Assembly (NCBI GenBank): GCA_965153355.1
Contig: OZ231126.1
Span: forward strand, 80,910,001-80,974,000
Direction: 5' to 3'
DNA from: Flaccisagitta enflata
Lineage: Eukaryota > Chaetognatha > Sagittoidea > Aphragmophora
DNA: 64,000 nt
The notes below the pieces were generated by a model. The model made no database searches. It had not been told where the DNA came from and saw nothing but the letters and a program-made list of their open reading frames with translations. Positions within the stretch are counted from its first letter, which is position 1; every line of letters starts with the position of its first letter. Both the position numbers and the translations under genes were made by a program. Positions 46,292 to 58,197 of the stretch are shown here, in pieces.

Positions 46292-47720
46292 CAGGGTGTT
46301 TCACATCAAATCACACCAAAAAAATGTTGCATTGTAACTTTAAATTGTTTTAAATCAATTTAAGAAAAAGATTTAGAAAATTTTGATCGGTATTTTAATA
46401 CAAATAGTGAATTCTTGATCTAATAACAGGGTGTGCAAAATTATTTGCAATTGGCATTTACTTTTCTCAAAAAACCTAGAAGATGAAGATTTATGAAAAC
46501 ATGACTGGTAAATATGAATTAGTATCCTTTTTAGTATATACAAAACTAAGATTCACAAAGTCAGTAATAAAATTTTTCAGGTATATATTACCCTGAAAAA
46601 ACATCCCTTAAAATGTTTTATTCAAATAATCTGAAATTCTGGTGTTAGTTTTTCCTGCTCTTTAGGTCTAGTCTATTTGCATTAGTGAGCTCCATTCATG
46701 ATGATATGATTTACCTCCCTCAGTATAACCATGGCAAAGAAAAAAAAGACAGTAATTTCAATGTTGTCCTACGCACCTATTTTTTTTATCTGATCTGATT
46801 GTAAAATCCTTGTAGGTAGTAATAGTGAATCAAATTATCTAACCAGCAAAAAAATCAGAACTCAAAAAGTTTATTTTTGGGCCTGTAGCATCACTTTTTG
46901 TAAAAAAACATCAGAAATAAAAGATGGGAAAAAACTCCATATTTATAACTTTTAGAAAATTGATTTTGATAACTTTTATAAAAATTGATGCTACATGTAC
47001 AAAAATAAGATTGAGTTCTGATTTTTTTGCTGAGTCAAAAAATTGACATACTATGAACACCTGAAAAGATTTTTTTAAGGCTGCTCAAAAAATGAGCCTG
47101 CAGTAGCAACTGAATGCCATGAGAACATTTCATTCAATTGACGAATCATCATTTGACAATTTTTGCAAAAATTGATGCTACGGCCACAAAAATTAACATT
47201 TTTGAGTTCTATTTTTTTTGCTGAATCAAAAATTTGTCATTCCAAAAAATGGGTATGTGGTGGCATTTTGCCATAGTTAATGTGAGCCAAGCAAAGAAAA
47301 TCATTATTGAGTAGTCACAAGTACAAGAATCTATGATATTTTAACCTATTTTGGGTATGAAATAAAATCTTGTCAAAATCAAAATCTTTGTTTCACATCA
47401 TTTGACTCCTATAGTGACAAGGAGTACAGAAAAGACCTGGAATCACCATTAGCTTCCGGTACAACTAAGTGGGGAAGTCTGGTCTAAATTTCATGGTGCT
47501 GGGTCACTTTTAAGCATAGTTTTCTTTCCATGAAGCAATTGCGGATAATTTTGCACACCCTGCTACTTTCAACTTTGAATAGCTGTGGAGAACAGAATTC
47601 AGCTCTTTGTAATTTGGTAACATTAAATTGTTTTTTTGTACATTTTCTTAAAAACTTATTTACTATATGTTAAAGCCGAATAGCAATGTTTTCTTCTGTG
47701 TAATTTGAAGTAAAACACTG
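46292..47720. mobile_element. TA-flanked foldback (CAGGGTG type), outer element
   Basis: CAGGGTGTTTCACATCAAAT at left. On the right TAATTTGAAGTAAAACACTG, with TA at 46290-46291 and 47721-47722. It contains another foldback at 46427-47562, so the outer element is older or they are nested by insertion. Confidence 0.75.
46427..47562. mobile_element. Nested foldback with CAGGGTGTGC ends
   Basis: CAGGGTGTGCAAAATTATTT and GATAATTTTGCACACCCTG are inverted. The arms include TTTTTTTGCTG..TCAAAAA motifs repeated several times (about 46850-47230). No clean target duplication was seen (ATAA and CTAC flanks). A related element with CAGGATGTGC ends is at 48206. Confidence 0.72.
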
Positions 47721-48205
47721 TATTTTTAAGCTTTTTTAGCACCAAAAAATATCAGTCTTTCATTTACTCCTAAATATTTTTTATCCTTGTAGAATATCAA
47801 AATGACCTTTTAAATGATTGGAAGTTTTCTGCAATGTTTGGGATGGATTTAAAATTTTCTTGTTGGATGAACAAAGCCAAAATGGATGTCAGGGGACACA
47901 ACTTTTTTTAATCGCGGACACGCAACTCTACACCTCACTAGAGTTTACCTTTCTGCATCTACTTCCGGTACCTAATTGCAGATCTAGCTACTGAAACTCA
48001 AAAACGTTTTTAGCATCAAAATGAGTTTTGAGAAAGTCTTTTTTTGAATGATAAAGAAAAAAATATTATAGTAAAATTTATATTGAAATTTGAATAAAAT
48101 CAAAAATCTTCATAATAGGGTGAATGAAAAAAAAGAAAATAAGTGAAAGATAAGAAAAGGGAAAAAAATCGATAATAATCAAAGTGGGAGTAAACAAATT
48201 TTTAA

Positions 48206-48808
48206 CAGGATGTGCAAAAAATTTGGCAAAAACATAGAAGCACAAAAACCACACTTCTTGATGGCCCAGTAATACAAAATTTGGGGCGTAGCCTCCTAAT
48301 TAGTTCTACTAGATGTTAGAATGTGCAGTTTTTCATAAGTATAATCTTGGTTGGCAAAGGAATGAATTATGCTCTGGTCAAACTTTCCCATATCACAGAA
48401 TTTTTACTAGCAAAACACAGCTGAGGATATCAATAACTAAGCTTAATATTACATCAAAATCATTATCCCAAAGTGGTCAATTCATCAAGGGGTAATCATC
48501 ATAGAAGCAGTACAGTCATTCTGACTCAAAATTGGCTTCAAAATAATTGTAAAAAATCAAATAAAACAATTTGAAAGTCATTATAAATTTTATTTTGTTC
48601 ATCAGAATCTATTTTCTCATGACCACCATAAATGGACCTTTTCTCCCCTCCATTGATTTCAGTTCATGAATTCTTGCTGCCTGTGGGAAAATAGATTTGT
48701 GAAACTAAGCAACCCTCATATCAAAGCAATATTTTGATTAAAAAAATCATTTTAAAGCAGTTTAAAACTGTTATTAGTAAAATTTTGCCAAATTTTTTGC
48801 ACATCCTG
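48206..48808. mobile_element. 603-bp foldback with CAGGATGTGC ends and TTAA flanks
   Basis: CAGGATGTGCAAAAAATTTG and CAAATTTTTTGCACATCCTG are perfect inverted ends. TTAA lies on both sides (48202-48205 and 48809-48812). A 4-bp TTAA duplication is typical of piggyBac, though the terminal bases are not the usual CCC. Confidence 0.82.
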
Positions 48809-48843
48809 TTAAGTGAGAGTGACTGGCTAACGCATGAGAGAAA

Positions 48844-48848
<5 letters not shown>

Positions 48849-48906
<58 letters not shown>
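48849..48906. repeat. (GA)n microsatellite
   Basis: About 24 near-perfect GA units followed by A-rich sequence. Confidence 0.9.
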
Positions 48907-48911
<5 letters not shown>

Positions 48912-49299
48912 AAACAAAGAGAAAAAAAAAAAAACAAAAGGAAAAAGAAAGAAACAATGAAAAAAAAGAGGAATAGAGGGAAAAAAATGATGATAGGGAA
49001 AGAAACAAAATGAGAGTAAAAGAGAAAAAAACCCTTAACTGATAGAGAAAAACATGTTAAAAGTAAACACCAACAAAGACTAAAATTTTTTTATGAATTT
49101 AGTGCGTATTCAAAGTTTGATCTTTAACTATTATAAAATATCCAGTTTCAATTTCTAAATCCTTAACTCACAGAAATATAGTTGGAAAACTCAAACTAGA
49201 AAGAAAGTTTCTTCATAAAACTTAAAAAAACCTAAGGTTTTCCTCATAAAATTCAAAAAAACCTAATAGCAGATATTTAGAAAAACTTTCTGCAATTAA

Positions 49300-52251
49300 A
49301 CAAGGCCAACACCTATAAGTCGCGTGCAGGACAAAAATAACTGAACTGACCTGACTCCTTACACCGTCTTTAAATCGGATTGACTTTTGTTAAATCTTTA
49401 TAAATCCTAAACTACTTTGCAAAAAGTCTTTAAATTTTCAGAGAATGTTGGTAACATACTACGGTTTTGTTATACAAAACCTCAAATTGGGGTATTAGAT
49501 AGTTGAGGATTGGCAAAACATCAAATAAAATTCACTTTTGAAGCAGCAACAATTCTTCCATATTTCCTTCCGCAAAGAAGCTTTCTTTATTTGCACGCTA
49601 TTTCTATAGAAAAAAAGCTATAGCCCCGGGGAAGGTCTCAAATGGCAGACAATATATCATAGATCTCAGTTCTGTCAAAAAATTTCAGAAAATTTGGATA
49701 TTTCAAGAGGTTACGATTGATTTGAGAAAAAATTCTGCTGTCAAACAGCTTTCAAATTCTGTAAAATTCATCAAAATCTTCATAAATGTAAAAAAATGGT
49801 AAAAAAATTTGCCAAAACTAAAAAATATCTTTTTTCTTTTTCATTTGAAACCAGTCTCAGGGTTCCAGCTCAATGTATTTTGAAATGGTAAGTTTATAAT
49901 AACAACTTCTTTCTAGAAACCCTATGAAATAAGTGATTTTGCCCCTAAAAATCCACTTTTTTCAATGATTAGCTGATTCTCACCTTTCCATAGCCAAAAA
50001 TTGAAGTTTTGCTTAACAAAACCGTAGTATATTACCAACATTCTTTGAAAATTTGAAGACTTTTTGCCAATTAGTTTAGGATTTATAAAGGTTTAACATT
50101 AGTCAATTCGATTTAAAGACGGTGTATTGTATCTTATTATCGAAAATCAGACTTAAACCAGACCCAAACCAGACCCAAACCAGACTCAAACCAGACTCAA
50201 ATCAGACTCAAACCAGAACTGAACCAGACCTAAACCAGACCAAAACCAGACCAAAACCAAACCAAAACCAGACCTAAACCAGACATAAACCAGACCTAAA
50301 CCAGACCTAAACCAGACATGAACCAGATTTAATCTAGACTTAAACCAGACTTAAACCAGACTTAAACCAGACTTAAACCAGACTTAAACCAGACTTAAAC
50401 CAGACTTAAACCAGACTCAAGCCAGACCCAATCCAGACTTAAACCAGACTCAAACAGAACTCAAACCAGACTCAAACCATACTTAAACAAGACTAAACCA
50501 TACATAAACCATACTTAAACCAGACATAAACCAGAATTAAACCAGACTTAAACCAGACTGAAACCAGACTGAAACCAGACATAAACCAGACTTAAACGAC
50601 TTAAACCAGACTTAAACCAGACCCAAACCAGCAGACTTAAACCAGCAGACTTAAACCAGCAGACTTAAACCAGCAGACTTAAACCAGCAGACTTAAACCA
50701 GCAGACCTAAACCAGCAGACTTAAACCAGCAGACCTAAACCAGCAGACTTAAACCAGCAGACTTAAACCAGCAGACTTAAACCAGCAGACTTGAACCAGC
50801 AGACTTGAACCAGTGGACTTAAACCAGCAGATTTGAAATGCCACATATGACCAAAACATACCAATAAACCTAAAAGACCAAAAAGACCAAAAAGACCAAA
50901 ATGACCAAAATGCCCAAAACTGACCGAAAATGACCGAAAATGACCAAAAATGATCAAAAATGATCAAAAATGATCAAAAATGACCAAAATGACCAAAATG
51001 ACCAAAATGATCAAAATGACCAAAAATGACTAAAAATGACCGAAATGAACAAAATGACCAAAAATGATCAAAAATAACCAAAAATAACCAAAAATGACCA
51101 AAAATGACCAAAAAGACCAAAATGACCATAATGACCAAAATGACCAAAATGACCAAAAATGACCAAAAATGACCAAAAATAATAAAAAATGACCAAAATG
51201 ACCAAATGACCAAAATGACCAAAAATGACCAAAAATGACCGAAATGACCAAAATGACCGAAATGACCGAAATGACCGGAATGACCGAAATGACCGAAAAT
51301 GACCGAAAATGACCGAAAATGACCGAAAATGACCAAAAATGACCAAAATGACCAAAATGACCAAAATGACCAAAATGACCAAAATGACCGAAATGACCGA
51401 AATGACCAAAATGACCAAAATGACTAAAATGACTAAAATGACCGAAATGACTGAAATGACCGAAATGACCGAAATGACCAAAAATGACCAAAAATGACCA
51501 AAATGACCAAAATGACCAAAATGACCAAAATGACCGAAATGACCAAAATGACCAAAAATGACCAAAATGACCAAAAATGACCAAAAATGACCAAAATGAC
51601 CAAAAATGACCAAAAATGACCAAAAATGACCAAAAATGACCAAAAATGACCAAAAATGACCAAAAATGACCAAAAATGACCAAAATGACCAAAATGACCA
51701 AAATGACCAAAATGACCAAAAATGACCAAAAATGACCAAAAATGACCAAAAATGACCAAAAATGACCAAAATGACCAAAATGACCAAAATGACCAAAATG
51801 ACCAAAATGACCGAAAATGACCGAAAATGACCGAAAATGACCGATAATGACTGAAAATGACTGAAAATGACCGAAATGACCGAAATGACCGAAATGACCG
51901 AAATGACCAAAAATGACCAAAAATGTCCAAAAATGTCTCAAAATGACCAAAATGACCAAAATGACCAAAATGACCAAAATGACCAAAAATGACCAAAAAT
52001 GACCAAAAATGACCAAAAATGTCTAAAAAAGATCAAAAATGTCCAAAATGACCGAAAATGACTGAAAATGACCAAAAATGATAAATAACAACCAATGATT
52101 CTCAAAAACACCAAAAAAATGATTCAAAATAACTCCAGACGACCCAAAATGACAAAAAATGACGCAAAAAAGCAAAGTGTTACGGAACGACCGACCGACC
52201 GACCGACCGACCGACCGACAGAGCGGGTTGTAGAGTCGCGTGCACGCGAGT
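49300..52251 (-). mobile_element. Large sub-TIR family element with three arrays (left arm of a palindrome)
   Basis: On the reverse strand the 5' end ACTCGCGTGCACGCGACT, CTACAACCCGCTCTGTC and a GGTCGGTCGG run are at 52251. The 3' copy GCACGCGACTTATAGGTGTTGGCC and TTGTTT are at 49300. Inside, in order along +, are CAGACTTAAAC units (about 50150-50620), CAGCAGACTTAAAC units (about 50625-50840) and AAAATGACC units (about 50880-52080). A MITE is inserted at 49362-50124. Long antisense frames (repeating Phe-Gly-His) are products of the array. Confidence 0.85.
49362..50124. mobile_element. CACCGTC MITE with TA duplication and a known empty site
   Basis: CACCGTCTTTAAATCGGATT at left and AATTCGATTTAAAGACGGTG at right, flanked by TA (49360-49361 and 50125-50126). 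The arms pair over most of 763 bp. The matching position in the right-hand arm of the palindrome (53775-53776) has a single TA and no insert. The same ends delimit the element at 54732-58512. Confidence 0.93.
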
Positions 52252-52376
52252 AAAAACGCATTTGCAGATTTTACAAATTATCTGTCTGCAAAACGTTACG
52301 CCTTCATCCTTGTTGAAACCCCAAACTGTACACCTCATCGTGTTGGTGGGTCTGTCGGTAGGTCCAAAATATTTTT

Positions 52377-53838
52377 AGTCGCGTGCACGCGACTCTACAA
52401 CCTGCTCCGTCGGTCGGTCTGTCGGTCTGTCGGTCCGTAACACTTTGCTTTTTTGCGTCTTTTTGGGTTGTCTGGAGTTATTTTGAGTCATTTTTTTGTT
52501 GTTTTTTGGAATTATTGGTTGCTTTTAGTCATTTTTGGTCATTTTTGGTCATTTTTGGTCATTTTTGGTCATTTTGGTCATTTTGGTCAATTTGGTCATT
52601 TTTGGTCATTTTTGATCATTTTTGATCATTTTTGATCAATTTTGATCAATTTTGGTCATTTTTGGTTAATTTTGGTCATTTTTGGTCATTTTTGGTCATT
52701 TTTGTCATTTTGGTCATTTTGGTCATTTTTGTCATTTTTGTTCATTTTTGTTCATTTTTGGTCATTTTGGTCATTTATGGTCATATTTGGTCATTTTTGG
52801 TCATTTTTGGTCATTTTTGGTTAAAGTCTGCTGGTTAAAGTCTGCTGTTTAAAGTTTGCTGGTTGAAGTCTGCTGGTTAAAGTCTGTTGGTTAAAGTCTG
52901 CTGGGTAAAGTCTGATGGTTGAAGTTTGCTGGTTTAAATCTGCTGGTTTAAATCTGCTGGTTTAAGTCTACTGGTTTAAATCTAATGGGTTAAGTCTGTT
53001 GGTTAAAGTCTGCTGGTTTAAATCTGCTGGTTTAAGTCTGCTGGTTTAAGTCTGCTGGTTTAAATCTAATGGTTTAAGTCTGCTGGTCTAATGGTTTAAG
53101 TCTGCTGGTTTAAGTCTGCTGGTTAAAATGATATCAAAGATAAGTATGGTTTAAGTTTGGTTTAAGTCTGGTTTAAGTCTGGTTTAAGTCTGGTTTAAGT
53201 ATGGTTTAAGTATGGTTAAAGTCTGGTTTAAGTCTGCTTTAAGTCTGGTTTATGTCTGGTTTAAGTATGGTTTAAGTCTGGTTTAAGACTGGTTCATGTC
53301 TGATTTATGTCTGGTTTAGGTCTGGGTTAGGTCTGGTTTAGGTCTGGTCTATGTCGGTTTTTTGTCTGGTTTATGTTTGATTTAGGTCTGATTTAGGTCT
53401 GGTTTTGGTCTGGTTTAACTCTGGTTTAACTCTGGTTTGAGTCTGGTTTGAGTCTGGTTTGAGTCTGGTTTGAGCCTGGTTTGAGCCTGGTTTGAGCCTA
53501 GTTTTGGTCTGGTTTAAGTCTGGTTTGAGTCTGGTTTGAGTCTGGTTTAAGTCTGGTTTGAGTCTGGTTTGAGTCTGGTTTGAGTCTGGTTTGAGTCTGG
53601 TTTAAGTCTGGTTTATGTCTGGTTTATGTCTGGTTTATGTCTGGTTCATGTCTGGTTTCGGTCCGGTTTAATTCTGGTTTGAGTCTCGTTTGAGTCTGGT
53701 TTGAGTTTGGTTTGAGTCTGGTTTCGGTCTTTTTTGGGTTGCGTTTAAGTCTGATTTTTAATAAAAAGATACAATAAGGAGTCAGGTCAGTTCAGTTATT
53801 TTTGTCCTGCACGCGACTTATAGGTGTTGGCCTTGTTT
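52377..53838 (+). mobile_element. Large sub-TIR family element (right arm of the palindrome)
   Basis: AGTCGCGTGCACGCGACT, CTACAACCTGCTCCGTC, GGTCGGTCTG; then ATTTTTGGTC array (52500-52820), GTCTGCTGGTTTAA array (52825-53130), GTCTGGTTTAA array (53140-53760). GCACGCGACTTATAGGTGTTGGCC and TTGTTT end it. It has the same order and ends as 49300-52251, inverted, with shorter arrays. It sits inside an older family copy whose 3' half resumes at 53840 (GCGGTTTTTGCATTACTGC..GGCCTTG). Confidence 0.87.
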
Positions 53839-54531
53839 AAATTGTGAGCGGTTTTTGCATTACTGCTCCCGCCCAACCGTCCGCGACTGGATTGCCTTGT
53901 TTCCGGCCTTGTTTTGTTAAAGATGGATTTCTGTTTTTGCCATCATAAGTGATAAAAAGAAATGACCTGAAGATCTAAATTTTGTATTTTTTGTGAGCAG
54001 ATTTCTGTTACTCTTGGTAGTTGGTTCCATCATAGCGGGGTGTAACTGTATTTTGTCTTTGCAAGGAAAACAATTTTACGCATTTGTGGATTGTGGAATC
54101 ATGCATGGATATTGTTTTACAGCCCAGTTCCCTTTCCCCTCACTCAGTCTCAAGCACAACCATTGATGCTTTTTTGTAACTTCTTTTTTCAAACTGTTAG
54201 TTGCAATTTTTTAAAGAAATTGCATTCTTTTTTCGTATTATGTCTGTTGTTTTGATTTTTTAGTTGCATGCTACGCGACTCCACACCCCGCTTTAAGGGT
54301 ACGTCCATCCATTGATCTGTCTGTTTGTCTGTCCGTCTGTCCATCTGTCTGTCCCTCCATCCCTTCGACCCACTTTACTTTTTTGTTTTTTTGCGGTCTT
54401 TAGCCTTACTGCTCCTGCCCAAATGATCAAGTGACCTCCAATATGGCCCCTGCCCACCCACACGTAAATGGGATTAGCCGTTACATCCCGTGAAGCGCCC
54501 CAAACTTCGACTATGGCTCTTGCCAATCTTA

Positions 54532-54731
54532 CCACAGTTGAGGCTTGGTAAAGAAATACATCATGCAAAATTTTGGGCCTCTTATATAGCAGGAACCTTC
54601 TTTAGGATTAGGTTGAAGTTTGTATTGAATTAGCATTGGAATCAATGTTTCTATTATGCAAAGGTTCCTGCAGTTCCAGAGGCCTGAAATTTTGCATGAG
54701 ATATTTTTTTTACCAATCCTCAACCATTGTG
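54532..54731. mobile_element. 200-bp foldback with CACAGTTGAGG ends
   Basis: CACAGTTGAGGCTTGGTAAA and TTTACCAATCCTCAACCATT..GTG are inverted. Inner AAATTTTGGGCCTCT/AGAGGCCTGAAATTT and AGGAACCTTC/AGGTTCCTG also pair. It abuts the left end of the CACCGTC element, so its insertion scar is unclear. Confidence 0.7.
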
Positions 54732-54975
54732 CACCGTCTTTAAATCGAAATGGCAAATAGTAAACCTTTGTAGCTCCAAAACTACTAGCCCAGAAGCCTT
54801 CAAATTTTCAGTGAATGTTGGTAACAACTGACCATTTTGTCATGCCTAAACTCAGATTTTATAACTGAATAAGTTGGGGGTCATTAAAGCATTGAAAAGC
54901 TATCAAATTTATGGAAAAAATCAATTTGTCCCAGCTATACTTGGAAGAATCTTTTTTCTTTTATTGTTTTTTTTA

Positions 54976-57224
54976 ATGAAGATCAGATAAAATTTGCGAC
55001 ATACAGATTTTGAAGCATGAAAAAACATGGAGTCGTCTGACTAGTTTCACATTAAGCTCCTCAGAGACGGTTTCTAGGCAAAAAAAAGAAAAATGAATAG
55101 TTAAATCATTAATAGTAACGAAAATAGCATCACTACTTAGAAATGGACCAAAATTTCGAAGAAATAAGCAAAAAACGCATAAGATTCTCCAAAAAAGGAC
55201 CGTTGTATCCAGAGAAGAAATTCAAATGAATCTCAAACTGTCAGTTGTAGAGGAAAAGAGAGAAAAGAGCATCACATATCATCATAGATGTCACTTAAAA
55301 CCCTCATCACCTACAAGCAATTTAAGTAAATTGCTTGACAAACTTTTGAAGCCATTCATGGTAACATTACCAAGTTTTGTGAGAGATTCCGTCGATCTGC
55401 TAAAAAAAGCCAAAGATTGGGAAAGTTCAAATGATGAGGAATATACGCTAATCACCATGGACATAAGTAACATGTACATGAACATTAGTGACGAATTGGG
55501 AGAGAAAGCTATTCGGTTCTTTGTCCAAAAATACCCTCATCTTCTTCATCCTCGATTCTCATTAGAATTTGTTGTTGAAGCTGTTCTTCTCGTTCTACGA
55601 AACAACATTTCATATTTTGATGGATGCTACCGGAGACAGGTGCATGGTTGTGCCATGGGATCTCACAAATCCCCTCCTTACGCCTCTCTGGCTATCGGTT
55701 ACGTGGAACATAGGGCTGATGAGATATTTCGCGAAACAAAAAGTGTAGAATACGCGGATTACGTCAAAAAGATGCTTGAACGTTTCTTGGACGATGTCTT
55801 TTTGAAATGGCGAATGTCTCTCGGCGATCCAAAGGAATTCTTCGATGTTTTAAATAACATTGAGGAAAAAATCAAATTTACAATGGAGACTGGAAAACGT
55901 ATTCCATTCCTCGATGTTCAATTCATCTTGAAAGACGATGGACATCTATCGACGGATATTTATTACAAACCAACTGACACACATAACTATGTTCAGTGGG
56001 GCAGTTTTCATCCACACAAAACGCTTACAAATATCCCATTCTCACTTGCGCGCCGTTTAGTCATCATTGTGTCTGACGACTATGTCAGAAACTTCCGTTA
56101 TGATGAATTAAAGCAATGGCTGATGCGTAAAAAGTACCCTGTCGACGTTATCAACTCGGGAATCGATCGTGCACGGAAATTGAACCGAGAATCCATACTC
56201 AGTGCTGATGATAATCTAGTCAACGAACAGATGAGCAGCATTCCTTTCGTTTTTACAAACAATTGTTGTAATCCCGAAGTTTTAAACACGGTTAGACGCG
56301 GTTTGGACATTCTTAAACCAAGTGAAAGAATGCAAACGGTCATGAAGGATAAGACGGTAGTGGCCGCACGGCGCCAACCGCGAAATCTAAAATCAATCCT
56401 TTTCAAACCTCGTTTTGACTCTCACACTAACAAGGATAAAGGCAGTGTACTTCCTTGTAAGAAAGACTCAAATCGCAAAAAAACGCGCGGTCGTCCTTGC
56501 AAATGCTGTGATTTGCTGCAAGAGTGTACCCACATCACTTTTAAAGGAGCTAATGAGCCTTTCGAAATTCGTTTCCATTTCACGTGTGACACGCGAAATG
56601 TAATTTATGCCATTACTTGTCTCGGATGTGGTGACAATTACATTGGCAAAACTGAACGCGAAGTGAGAGATCGGTGCACAGAGTACCGAAATGCAATTGA
56701 CAATAAAAAATTTACCCAAGGCGTCCATGTGGCAATGGTAAATTTGTCATGACGCCTTTTTTTAAAGTTCATGACAACTCGAGAGACAGCCAAACCATTT
56801 TATCATATGAGACCCTATTTATTCAACGTTACAGACCTCGGCTCAATGTTCTGAAACTTTGATATGTGGAATCTCTCATGATGGACACTTTTTTGGTTTT
56901 AAGTGACATCTATGATGATATGTGATGCTCTTTTCTCTCTTTTCCTCTACAACTGACAGTTTGAGATTCATTTGAATTTCTTCTCTGGATACAACGGTCC
57001 TTTTTTGGAGAATCTTATGCGTTTTTTGCTTATTTCTTCGAAATTTTGGTCCATTTCTAAGTAGTGATGCTATTTTCGTTACTATTAATGATTTAACTAT
57101 TCATTTTTCTTTTTTTTGCCTAGAAACCGTCTCTGAGGAGCTTAATGTGAAACTAGTCAGACGACTCCATGTTTTTTCATGCTTCAAAATCTGTATGTTG
57201 CAAATTTTATCTGATCTTCATTAC
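54976..57224 (+). mobile_element. Penelope-like retroelement with inverted terminal arms
   Basis: Left arm about 54976-55302 and right arm about 56895-57224 are inverted copies of each other. Examples are GATCAGATAAAATTTGCGAC at left and ATCTGATC at right, and ATCATAGATGTCACTTAAAA mirrored at 56896. The left arm overlaps the first ~25 codons of the coding region. Penelope elements are known to carry long terminal repeats in direct or inverted orientation, which fits. Confidence 0.85.
55226..56862 (+). pseudogene. Penelope-like reverse transcriptase with GIY-YIG endonuclease, frameshifted
   Basis: The uninterrupted frame runs 55226-56752 (508 codons). Residues about 76-86 are reverse-transcriptase motif A (TMDISNMYMNI, catalytic Asp 79). 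About 141-151 is motif B (HGCAMGSHKSP), and 186-190 is motif C (RFLDD, catalytic Asp pair). About 227-262 (PFLDVQ..YYKPTDTHNY..SFHP) is the palm-thumb region typical of Penelope elements. Residues about 459-483 form a GIY-YIG nuclease (VIYAITC..CGDNYIGKTEREVRDR). A one-base slip near 56735 moves the C-terminal tail (ending ..FIQRYRPRLNVLKL) into another frame, stop at 56860-56862. The N-terminal part and first reverse-transcriptase motifs are missing, so the copy is 5'-truncated. The frame stays open upstream of the first Met. Confidence 0.9.
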
Positions 57225-57316
57225 AAACCAACGCATCATTGAAATTTCGTTTTCATTTTCAAACTGTTTTTTTTTCCTGATTAAGCAAGCTTTATATCCA
57301 ACCTTTATCAATTTTT

Positions 57317-58197
57317 AGATGCGTCCTCGCATCTCTATAAGAGGGTGTGTCCCTTGGTCTGAATTTCTTAATGTCTGAGTGTCCGGAACGCGAAAATTTC
57401 AAAACGCGATTTTCAAGGTTTTCTCTTCATTTCTCTTCATGTCTCTTATATTTCTCATGTCTCTTTCATCTCTTTTGTCTCTTTTGTCTCTTTTGTCTCT
57501 TTTGTCTCTTTTGTCTCTTTTGTCTCTTTTGTCTCTTTTGTCTCTTTTGTCTCTTTTGTCTTTTTTGTCTCCTATGTCTCCTATGCCTCTTATTTCTCTT
57601 ATGTATCTTAGGTCTCTTATGTCTCTTATGTTTCTTATGTCTCTTATGTCTCACTTGTCTCTTTGTCACTTTTGTCTCCTACTTGTCTCCTAAATGTCTC
57701 TTATATGTCTCATATATCTCTTATGTCTCTCTTTATCTCTTATGTCTCATATCTCTTAGGTCTCTTAGGTCTCTTATGTCTCTTATGTCTCTTATCTCTT
57801 CATGTCTCTATATGTCTCTTATGTCTCCTCATGTCTCTTCATGTCTCTCCATATCTCTCCATGTCTCTCCAAGTCCTTTCATGTCTCTTTGTGAGGATGA
57901 GGCGGGGGGAGGGGTGGGGAGGGGTTGGGGGTGTGGGGAGAGGTGGGGGGGCAGGGAGGCGTGGGAGGAGGCGTGGGGGGCGTGGGGGAGGGGGTGGAAT
58001 GGCGTGGCGGGAGGGGCTGGGAGAGGGGCTGGGAAGGCGTGGGGGGAGGGGGGGAGGGAGGAATCAGTTTATATTTTTCTCTTTATCTCCGTATCTTTAT
58101 ATTTTCATGTAATTATATCTTAATATCTTAATAATTTGTATGACAATATCTTACATCTAAAGAGGACGCATCTATTGGACATCTCTTGGCCTTGTTT
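57317..58197 (+). mobile_element. Sub-TIR family element, AGATGCGTCC subfamily, with TTTTGTCTC array
   Basis: AGATGCGTCC at 57317, hairpin AGATGCG/CGCATCT, CTATAAGAGGGTGTGTCCC; exact inverted copy GGACGCATCT at 58164-58173; end TTGGCCTTGTTT. The interior is TCTCTTTTG units (about 57434-57890), then a G-rich GGGGAGGGG stretch (57898-58055). Confidence 0.92.

Noticed and set aside
51030-52016. Long antisense frame repeating Phe-Gly-His and Leu-Val-Ile
   Set aside because: It is a translation of the AAAATGACC/GGTCATTTT array, open in more than one frame, with no domain and no start context.
57898-58055. Gly-rich coding region
   Set aside because: G-rich stretch inside a sub-TIR element; frames in several phases and no conserved context.
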